Assembly: GCA_002049455.2 (NCBI GenBank)
Contig: KV919039.1
Location: forward strand, 1 to 64,000
From: Porphyra umbilicalis
Taxonomy: Eukaryota > Rhodophyta > Bangiophyceae > Bangiales > Bangiaceae
DNA length: 64,000 nucleotides
Direction of reading: 5' to 3'
The position numbers were made by a program, and so were the translations under genes. The notes below the pieces were generated by a model. It was not told the origin of the DNA and did no database searches. It worked only from the letters and a program-made list of their open reading frames with translations. The stretch's first letter is position 1; each line of letters opens with the position of its first letter. Of the stretch, positions 1 to 7,637 are shown in pieces.

Positions 1-152
1 CTCGACCCCCTTGACGCGTGCCCCCGGTCGAGGGGCGGTTTTCTGGGCGCCCGCCCCCGGTCTGTGGACCCCTTGGCGCGTGCGCCCAACCCCCCCCCCC
101 CCCCACTCCTCTCTACACCTCTTGTCCTCCACCCCCGTCGTCGCTGCACGGC

Positions 153-512
153 ATGGAGGCCCGGCGTCTGGCGGCGCATGTCGTTCGTTTCCCTGGCCGG
201 CCTGCAGCGGCTGCTGCCGAAGCCGCGGACGCCTTCCTGGACCTTCTACACCGCGAGTACCCGCTGGCGGCGTGCCATCCGCTGGCATCGGAGCGCACGC
301 GGGTGGGGATGATGGATCATCTTATGGCAATGGACGTTGTCATTACCATGATCTTTGACCCTGACGAGCTGGGTAGGGAGCTTTCCCCCTTTTACGACGA
401 CGTCTTGGACGCGGCCGGTATACGTTCAACTGTAGGTAGCTGGGTGCTGCACGAGCAGATTGAGAGTGGGCACCGTGTTGGGTGGGTGCCGCGCGCCGTT
501 GGGCTGATGTAA
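153..512 (+). CDS. Hypothetical protein, 119 aa
   Basis: I do not recognise this protein. The reading frame is open from upstream of 153. I chose the ATG at 153 because the upstream part is only proline-rich translation of a C-rich tract, whereas the part after it is mixed and acidic, with a predicted helical pattern (AADAFLDLLHREYPL, DHLMAMDVVITMIFDPDELG). The frame ends at 512 in ATG-TAA. The bases GTAAAG at the end could instead be a splice donor, in which case this is only a first exon. There is no signal peptide or membrane segment. It lies about 700 bp upstream of a dispersed repeat and may be a gene fragment or an accessory ORF of a mobile element. Confidence 0.35.
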   Translation: MEARRLAAHVVRFPGRPAAAAAEAADAFLDLLHREYPLAACHPLASERTRVGMMDHLMAMDVVITMIFDPDELGRELSPFYDDVLDAAGIRSTVGSWVLHEQIESGHRVGWVPRAVGLM

Positions 513-1220
513 AGAACTGTGTGTGTGCCCCCATCCTGTCTGGGCTCTGATCTGGTCTCTTCTCGTGTGCTTCTGTACGTCCACCCACCGCACCGTCGAG
601 ACAGGCGGCAGGATGGAGGTGATGATAGATGCGCAAAGATACCAGGCCCTGTGTGTCACACCACGTGACAATTTGAGGTGAGGAGACGACGTGTAGGCCG
701 TACGCCCCGCTCCCCTTTTCCGTGCAGCACTGTGGTGTGCTTTTGCACGTCCTCTGGTGCCCATGCACCCATGCGGACTGCCACCGCCTTTGTTGCTAAC
801 AGCCCGTGGAACAGCACGTGGGCCCAGCTGACAAGCAGACTCCGAGGGTATGCCACTCGACACAGATGGAAATGCGTGACCACGAAGCGAAGCGCGAAAG
901 CCCCCCCGCTTATTCTCGGAGCGGCACTGACACCACAAACTCATCAAACGTCCCGCTCATAGAAGGCATTGGGGTAGAAGCACACGGTCTTGTGGTCCCC
1001 GAGGGGTACACCCAGCGCAGCCGGCACGGCGACGTAACCAAGGCGCGTGGCCAGGGCCCCAAAGTCGGAAACCACCCGTTCCGTTGTCCTCGGTACCGAG
1101 GTTGGCAAAGAGCACCGCGACACGTCTGATGCCCCGTCTTGCACGCGCCATCGCAGGTGCGTGCAGTCGCGGACTTGCGACGGGCACTGCAGCTCCTTAG
1201 ACACAGGCTGCAGCAGGCCG
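513..1220. other. Gap without a recognised gene
   Basis: Moderately GC-rich unique-looking sequence with overlapping short open frames on both strands. None has recognisable domains. Confidence 0.5.
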
Positions 1221-1508
1221 TGGTGGGTGTCGGCGTGAGGCGCGTCCACCACCGAGCGCCCGAATGCCGGTGTTTAGTCGTCCCTGAGACGCCCCGTGCT
1301 CTCGGATTCCTCATTTTCCTCCTCGTCCTCATTGTCCTCATTGTCCTCATTGTCCTCATCGTCCTCATTGTCCTCATTTTCCTCCTCGTCCTCATTGTCC
1401 TCATTGTCCTCATTGTCTTCATTGGCCTCAATGTCCTCAATGTCCTCATTGTCCTCATTGACCATTTTCTTCATTTTCCTCATTGTCCTTTTACTTCAGT
1501 ATCATCAT
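1221..1508. repeat. Dispersed repeat copy A with 9-bp minisatellite
   Basis: The first ~90 bp (GGTGGGTGTCGGCG to CTCTCGGAT) is nearly the same as a block at 4385-4470. It is followed by a run of the 9-mer GTCCTCATT with variants, from about 1310 to 1508. The second copy has the same order and orientation. Read on the minus strand the 9-mer encodes Glu-Asp-Asn repeats. This could be a coding tail, but no start or domain supports that. Confidence 0.75.
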
Positions 1509-2010
1509 TGTCCTCATTGTCTGTTTTGTCAGGCTGTGCAGGCGACATCCACCGCCGCCACCGCCAATCTCTCGCCGCCGCCTGCTCCATCCAGTTCATT
1601 TCCATTTTCGCACTCGCATGACGTGATGGAGGACGCCACAGACACCTTTGGTCCACAAAGCCCGCGCCACCGCGCGATATCTTTCCGCGAGAACGAATCA
1701 TTTTGAAACATGACAATGTCACCCCCTTGTCCCGGTCACTCGCAGGCCGATGTCTTCGATATTGGGAAGTGGGCCAAACCTGACAATGTCACCCTCTGCC
1801 CCTGCAAGCTACAAGGAAGGGTGCCGCTCGAAATTATTTTGGCAAGCTTTGAATCACTCGAAACGACTCCAGGTCAGATAGGATTCCGCACCCTGTCCTC
1901 GAGAGCGTGCATCGGAACTGATCCCACTCGCCGCTGCGTGCCTCACTTCGAACCGACCCCATCCCCGTACGTCTTCTCTTCCATCCCCCCGTCACTGTCT
2001 CTCTTTGGCG
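1509..2010. other. Gap upstream of the dioxygenase-like gene
   Basis: Contains the 5' flank of the dioxygenase-like ORF, including a pyrimidine-rich stretch just before its ATG. A short near-repeat around GACAATGTCACCC occurs at about 1713 and 1782. No gene recognised. Confidence 0.45.
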
Positions 2011-3255
2011 ATGGCTGTTTCGGGCGCCGAGCGCAATCGGAAGTACAAGGAGCGGAAGCGCCTGGGCTGAGGGTCCGCTCCGCGTGGAGCCCCGCGCATA
2101 TCCACCACGACCGAGGAGCGAACGGTCGCCCTCGCCGCTGGTCGGGTCTACAAGCAGCGGAGTCGGGCCGCCTGGCGGGGGTACACCTCCCCCCTGAATG
2201 CCCCCCGCGTCTCGACCGGGTGCCGCCCCATCACACCAGTCAACGCTGGCAGCGGGCCTGCGGCTGGGGGTGCACTAGCCGCGTCCAACGACGCTACCGC
2301 TGCTCAAGCTGATGACGCAGTTGCCGAGCGCGATGATTGTCTCCTACCCGCGGCTCGCCCCCCTTCTGATCCCCCTTTACTTCCTTTGGGTGATTCTTAT
2401 CTGCATGTGTTTGGTGATGACCGCGAGGAGCTTCAGAGCAGCTTGGTCCGAAGCGCGGACGCTGAGTCTTGCGCCGATAGGGGCGCAGCCGCGATGCGGG
2501 CGTCTACCTGGGCGGCGGGGGGCCCTTTGGAGCTGGCGCGTCGTGCGTTGATTATTGGTGGACAGGGTCACTGGATGTTCTCGCTGGGTATCTCGCGGTC
2601 TTTGACGGCCAACGTCCAAGCTGAGATGCGCGCTCTCGCTGGGTCGGGGCTCGTCACGACCATCTTCAACTCGACAAGCGTGAGGGCTATTGTCGCACAG
2701 GGACGGTCAGCGGACCGAGGCCGCGGCATGGTGCACCTGTGCGACGAAGCTGCAGCCGCGATTGGTGGCGCGCCCGGCCTCATGGCAATGGTTGCGGCGC
2801 TGTCAGGGCTCTCGTTTCTTGTTTCGACTTTGTTTGGTTCAACATATGGCTACCACAGGCCTGTTGCATTGGTGTCTTCTCCGCGGGCCTGCCAGCAGCT
2901 CGCACACACTGACGATCGACCACCGTTTGTGACAGCGGATCCCCCTCGGCTTCTTGGCGCTCTCATGGCCGTAGGGCCAGACACACGCCTACGGCTGTGG
3001 CCCGACTCGCACCGAGCGGTGCGTGGGGGCTCCACCACTGGGGGAGGACTGGGGGTTCTCGTTGACGTCAACCCTTATGATTGTTTTGTTTTTCGTGGGG
3101 ATTCTGTGCACTGTGGCGTGCGCAACAGCTCCCGTATACATCACTGCCGCATTCACGTGTATCTAATCGCTGCTGGGCATGACACAGACGTCGACTTGGA
3201 TGCAACCAACGCGCTGCTTCGCTGGGCGGGACCGCGCAGGGCGCGCAAGTGGTAG
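2011..3255 (+). pseudogene. 2-oxoglutarate/Fe(II) dioxygenase-like protein, one in-frame stop
   Basis: One frame of 415 codons runs from ATG 2011 to TAG 3253-3255, broken only by TGA at 2068-2070. The N-terminus is very basic (RNRKYKERKRLG), the middle is low complexity, and the C-terminal ~150 residues look like a double-stranded beta-helix dioxygenase. Visible signs are the iron ligands HTD in QQLAHTDDRPP (about 2908), a distal His in GDSVHCGV (about 3110) and a following Arg-rich strand RIHHCRIHVY that would bind 2-oxoglutarate. Proteins with a basic start plus this kind of C-terminus occur as multicopy families in some protists (recalled, not searched). The substrate is unknown. TGA is a normal stop elsewhere in this window, so the simplest reading is a recent nonsense mutation. 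An internal start (ATG 2386) would keep the whole catalytic part. The gene lies between two copies of a direct repeat, which suggests it may be mobile. Confidence 0.6.
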
Positions 3256-4010
3256 AAAGGTACGTTCTCTCTGTCGTGGTCGCCTTGGTGGGCGAGTGGT
3301 GTGGGAGTGTGTGCGTTACTGTGATTGGTGTGATGTCGTCCATATGTTGCGAGGAGGAAGGCACGGCACGCATCTGTGCCAGGATCCACAGTGGGTACAT
3401 GAGAACTGACGTCACGGGGCTCGGTCTACGACTTCGGCGCCCTGCACCACTGTGCGCGGCAGCTACCTTCCCTCGTTTATCTGCGTATGTTTTTTATTGC
3501 GACCTCGTCTTGTCTTGTGTTTCTCTGCTCCCCCTGGACAGCCTGGACAGGAGGACCTGACCAAATAAGAATGCCGGCAGACAGTTTGGGCGCCGGGTCG
3601 TGGGCCGCCGTGGCCGAAAGGGTGCCTATCACGACGTCATTTGCCCGGAAGGGGGTGGCGCAGCGGGCGGTGCGCAGTCGTTATGTCAGGATAAACGACA
3701 GTGGCAGTCCGGGAAAGGCACTAAACCAACCCCAAATACAGTCAGCGTCTCCAGCATGACGTTTATCGTCCACGGGGAGGGACACAGTGGAATGCTGAAG
3801 GCGCTGGGGAGCAGCGAGCTAGAGTGCGTGCATCTGCGGGAGCGCCGGTCGTCGTTGCCTTGTCGCACCAACAACCACACCGCAGCATCTCCTCGTCTCA
3901 AAAGTTGATAGTGCGATTTGGGTACACAACTACGCGTATGATCCGGCGACGGCAGAGGCGCCGCCAAACTGACCGCCCACCACCAGACATAACCCCGCTG
4001 CCGACGACCC
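3256..4010. other. 3' flank of dioxygenase-like gene, no gene recognised
   Basis: Mixed-composition DNA with short overlapping open frames on both strands and no domains. It presumably holds the 3' untranslated region of the preceding gene. Confidence 0.45.
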
Positions 4011-4130
4011 GATGATCGACACTTTAACCCAGTGATCGACACTTTAACCCAGTGACCGACACTTTAATTCAGTGACCGACACTTTAACCCAGTGATCGAC
4101 ACTTTAACCCAGTGATCGACACTTTAACCG
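4011..4130. repeat. 20-bp tandem repeat, 6 copies
   Basis: Six consecutive 20-bp units of AGTGATCGACACTTTAACCC with few substitutions fill 4011-4130. A short AT-rich array in GC-rich DNA is typical of subterminal transposon repeats or a small minisatellite. It lies just 5' of dispersed repeat copy B. Confidence 0.9.
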
Positions 4131-4333
4131 ATGGTACCGAACTTGACGCGGGATGTAGACCACTTTGAAAGTGTATTTAAGACTGCGCGGGCGGCTGCTT
4201 TGCAATTGGCGCAACTCGACGCAACTACCGATCCGACGGCAGCAACCGCGACGGTGTCGCCTGGCCAAAGCGCGAGTCGGCGCTCTTGCACTCGTGCACG
4301 GCGGAGGTGGCGGTGGAGACGATCGCCGCGTGT

Positions 4334-4396
4334 TGGTGGGTGTCGGTGGGTGTCGGTGGGTGTCGGTGGGTGTCGGTGGGTGTCGGTGGGTGTCGG
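4334..4396. repeat. 10-bp tandem repeat (GGTGGGTGTC), about 6 copies
   Basis: Six perfect head-to-tail copies of the decamer lie immediately before repeat block B. Copy A has only one decamer, so this is a local expansion. Confidence 0.9.
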
Positions 4397-4610
4397 CGTG
4401 GGGCCCGTCCACCACCGAGCGCCCGAACGCCGGTGTTTGGTCGTCCCAGAGACGGCCGCTCCGTACTCTCGGATGCTTCAATGTCCTCATTGTCCCCATT
4501 GTCCTCCTTGTCCTCCTTGTCCTTTTTCTTCAATTTCCTCATTGTCCTCATTGTCTGTTTCCTCATTGTCCACATTGTCCTGGTGTTCCTCATCGTCCTC
4601 ATTTTCCCCG
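4385..4610. repeat. Dispersed repeat copy B with degenerate 9-bp minisatellite
   Basis: Same order as 1221-1508: a ~90-bp conserved block, then a more diverged GTCCTCATT array, ending in a run of C. The two copies are in direct orientation about 3.2 kb apart and bracket the dioxygenase-like gene. Confidence 0.75.
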
Positions 4611-5417
4611 CCCCCCCCCCCCCTCACCAGGTATGGTGGGGGGTCTCTAGTGCAGCGGCGCCGCCGAGGCGACCGGCACCAGCCGTTATGGTCCAAATTC
4701 TCACCCCACACGGCCGACCACCCCCACCGCCACGACGACTCGTGCGGCCGGGTTTCATCCATGTCGGCGCGTTCAACACCAGGAAGGAGGGGGTGTTTCG
4801 GCAAGGTGGTCGCACGCCCCGGTGGGATGGACGTGGGGTCGTCGCAGCGCTGTGGCTGGGCCCATCTGTCGGACCTGTGGGACCTGTATGGCGGGAATGT
4901 GCTCTATGCGGCGACGCCGCCGCACCGCAGCGGTCGGCAAGACGTCGTCCAGGCGTCTCCATGATGGCCAACGGTGGCGTTCAACTCGCCACACCCCTTC
5001 TGTCCGTGACACGCCCGCGCGTATGACGTCCCAATTTTCCACACCCCATCCCCGCGGAGGGGGGGGGGGGGGGCTGCGAGGGGCGACTCGCGGTGCCCGT
5101 TCGTCCGTCTGCTCCCACCGTCGGGTGCCGACCCACCGGGTGCCGACCCACCGGCCCACCGCCCAGCTTCTCCCACGGCCGCTGGTGCCCGCATGGCGGC
5201 CTGTGGGTACACCCACCTGCACGAGCCGGCGGCGGCGTGGCGCGTGGAACCGAGGAAGGAGGAGAGTGCGGCGGGTGCCTGCACGCAAGGGTGTGTTTGT
5301 GTGGTGCGCTCGGCCGGCCCGCAACCAGCTCCTAGACCGTCTCGCAGGGTGGTCTGGTCCCGCCCGTGTCGTGTGGCGGTCCGCGGCAAGCCAGCCACCG
5401 CTACCCGTGCCGTTTCC
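4611..5417. other. Gap upstream of the zinc-knuckle/Fanzor block
   Basis: GC-rich DNA with a G14-like tract near 5057 and a short repeat of GGGTGCCGACCCACC around 5124-5150. Open frames occur on both strands but none has a recognisable domain. Confidence 0.45.
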
Positions 5418-5424
5418 TATAAAA
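5418..5424 (+). promoter_or_regulatory. TATA box
   Basis: TATAAAA stands alone in very GC-rich DNA, 135 bp upstream of the start chosen for the zinc-knuckle ORF. It is the only good core promoter motif seen ahead of the zinc-knuckle/Fanzor block. Confidence 0.5.
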
Positions 5425-5558
5425 CGTGTGATGGGTGCTTGCGCCGTGCACAACCATGCGCCCACAGGCCTGGCCGCCGTGCCGCCCCGCGCCGACACCC
5501 CTAGCGGGCGGCAAGGGCGCGCCACCGCCTTGAGGACGTCAAGCCCCCCCCCGCCCGT

Positions 5559-6713
5559 ATGCGCTCGTCCCCTGCCATGGACGACCAGTCGTCGACCGAC
5601 GAGGAGGAGGCGCCCGGCACGTCGACAGCGCTTCGGGCGCGTCGCAGCGGCCACTGTAACACTACGCGGCGCCCCACGACGACCACCAATTTGGCGACAG
5701 CGCCGCCCCGCGAGACGACGGCGAGCGGCATCGGCAATGGCGACAATGGCGGCGGTGTGGCTGTGCCGGTGGGCGCAGACCTCGACGACGACGACGAGGT
5801 CACGCGCCTCGGTACGGCCGGCGAGGACGCGGCAATCAAGGCGGGTGGTCACCTCGACAGCGCTCGGCAGAGTGCGGCGTCTGCCGTGCGGTCGGCGACG
5901 GTGGAGGTTGCCGCCGCCGCCGCCGCGTGTGAGGCGGCCGGTGATGCGGGGCCGGTGGCGAGCTTTCGTGCCGCGAAAGCCCTCCTGGCCAAGCTCCTCG
6001 CATCAAAGCCTGTGCACGCGCGGGGCACTGGGTCGCCAGCGTCGGCGGCGATGGACGACGCCACGTCGGCCTCTACTGCCGTGCTGCATGCCGTCGCCGC
6101 GGTGACGGTGCCGCCGCCCCGGCCAACTGCACCAGACGACGGTTACGAGGGCGCCGCGGCACCCCCCGCCAATGCCGACACAAGAGCCGACGCCTCCGCC
6201 CGGGTGGCGTGCAGGCGCCTCTGCGCGCGAGCGCGTCACGCGGCGGGCAGCGTCTTGTCGGCGGTCAAGGGCCTGATCCCCATGGTGCAGCTCGACGCGG
6301 GGGACCACGCGGGCGACGACGATGGCGACGGCAATGGTGGCGACGCTGGCGCCACGGCGCGGGGCGGCGGCGGCACGCGCGGCCGCCAGCGTCGATGCGG
6401 CGGCTGCGAGGCGACGGGGCACGATGTGCGGACGTGTCCAGCCGACGCTGCCGCCAAGGCGGCGTACGCGGCGCGTGGCGAGGCGGCCAAGGCGGCCAAG
6501 GGCGCCAAGGCCGGCAGCGGCAACAACAAGTGCAGTGCGTGCCACGCGCGTGGCCACACCCGGGCCAGCGCTGTGTGTCCGCTGCGAGCCGTCGCCCACG
6601 GCTGGTCGGGCCACGATGCGGACCGCGGGCGCGACTTGGGGTGCGTCGACCAGCAGCGCATGACAGGGGAGGTGACGACGACCGTTTCCGTGTCGGTCGA
6701 CCGGTTTTTTTAA
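5559..6713 (+). CDS. Two-zinc-knuckle protein upstream of Fanzor, 384 aa
   Basis: The ORF has an acidic Ser/Thr-rich N-terminus (about residues 1-90), an Ala-rich helical middle (about 90-250) and two Cys/His knuckles near the C-terminus. The first, CGGCEATGHDVRTC (about 285-298), is a classical C-x2-C-x4-H-x4-C knuckle. The second, CSACHARGHTRASAVC, has C-x2-C-x4-H-x6-C spacing. Knuckles of this kind bind single-stranded nucleic acid. The ORF ends at TAA 6711-6713 and the Fanzor N-terminal segment starts 40 bp later on the same strand. Its reading frame is that of the Fanzor catalytic ORF further down, so it may be the N-terminal extension of one larger protein interrupted by stops, or a separate partner. 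Codon use matches the Fanzor. There is no capsid-, protease- or polymerase-like neighbour, so I do not read it as a retroelement gag. Confidence 0.55.
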   Translation: MRSSPAMDDQSSTDEEEAPGTSTALRARRSGHCNTTRRPTTTTNLATAPPRETTASGIGNGDNGGGVAVPVGADLDDDDEVTRLGTAGEDAAIKAGGHLDSARQSAASAVRSATVEVAAAAAACEAAGDAGPVASFRAAKALLAKLLASKPVHARGTGSPASAAMDDATSASTAVLHAVAAVTVPPPRPTAPDDGYEGAAAPPANADTRADASARVACRRLCARARHAAGSVLSAVKGLIPMVQLDAGDHAGDDDGDGNGGDAGATARGGGGTRGRQRRCGGCEATGHDVRTCPADAAAKAAYAARGEAAKAAKGAKAGSGNNKCSACHARGHTRASAVCPLRAVAHGWSGHDADRGRDLGCVDQQRMTGEVTTTVSVSVDRFF

Positions 6714-6753
6714 TGTCCGACGACGGCTGGCGGCAGGGCGGCCGGCAAACCCT

Positions 6754-7605
6754 TTGCCCCCGACGGGGCGCCCGCCTACGACGTCGAGCCGTCGCGCGCC
6801 GACGGGGACCGCCGACGCTGTCTCAAACGCTGCCGCGGGGGCGGCCGCGCTGACCGAGTTGGCCACGGCACAGACGAGGCATCTGCGGCTCGTGGCCATT
6901 GTCATGGACGGCACGATAAGGTACCTGCTCGAGCGCGTCGACGGTGGTGGCGGCGGGCAGGGTGCGGGCGGGGGCGGCGGCGGTGGCGGCGGCCACCTCC
7001 GCCGCACGCTCGAAGAGTTTATCGCGGCCGTGCCGGTGTCGCTGACAAGCAACCACGGGCTTGCCTGGAAGCAGGTCGCTTCGACCGTCTCTTGTCGCGG
7101 TGTCCACGCGTTTGGCGGCGCCCCCCAGCGGGCGTGCGTCGATTGCTCGGGTAGAGGCGCACACGTCAAGCCCCGCGGGGACATCAAGGCCGCCGCCCAA
7201 GGCGACGGCGACTACTCTGCCTTTGTGACGGCGTCGGCGGCGGTGGCAGACGCGGTGACCGAGCCAAGCCAGTTGCCGTGTAGCACACTCCTGGCGGCTC
7301 CGGGCGACACGTCTGGTTGGGCCGCCGTGGCGACGGCTTTTGAAAACCACTATGTGACGCACGTCACGTCGGCGGTCAAGGCCATTGCCAAGGGCATCTT
7401 TCAAGACCTCTACCCGTAGGCCCCCGGCGGTCTCGACGTACAGCGCCGCGCGGCACTGATTGCGGCCCACGTTGCCGGCCTGCAAGCCGCCGACGGCACG
7501 CGCCCGCCGTCGTTCAAGTGGCTGGCGGGCAAAGTGTCTGCTGCGGATGGGGCTGCCATGGCGGCCGCTCGGCGGGCGCGTCGTAAGGCTGCAAGTGACG
7601 GTCGT
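6754..7605 (+). CDS. Fanzor N-terminal segment (interrupted)
   Basis: This frame gives 221 codons from ATG 6754 to a TAG at 7417-7419, then stays open as APGGLDVQRRAALIAAHVAGLQ and beyond up to a G16 run at 7606-7621. The part ending ENHYVTHVTSAVKAIAKG has the look of the helical N-terminal lobe that precedes the RuvC domain in Fanzor and TnpB proteins. A CVDC pair near 7141 could belong to a small zinc site. After the G16 run the frame of the catalytic ORF (7638-10091) takes over. The segment is probably the N-terminal part of that protein, with one nonsense codon and a homopolymer frame break. There may be one more frame change near 6800, where GGGG separates two natural-looking stretches in different frames. 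Confidence 0.55.
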
Positions 7606-7637
7606 GGGGGGGGGGGGGGGGCACCGAGACGGCGATC

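Noticed and set aside
1274-1483. Acidic EDN-repeat protein on the minus strand
   Set aside because: It is translation of the 9-bp minisatellite. No start context, no domain, and the second copy is degenerate.
2011-3255. UGA recoding as an amino acid
   Set aside because: TGA ends the Fanzor, SWIB, dehydrogenase, TSPO, PI synthase and ZIP frames, so it is an ordinary stop here.
5559-6713. Retroelement gag reading of the zinc-knuckle ORF
   Set aside because: No protease, reverse transcriptase, integrase or terminal repeats nearby, and it is coupled to a Fanzor.
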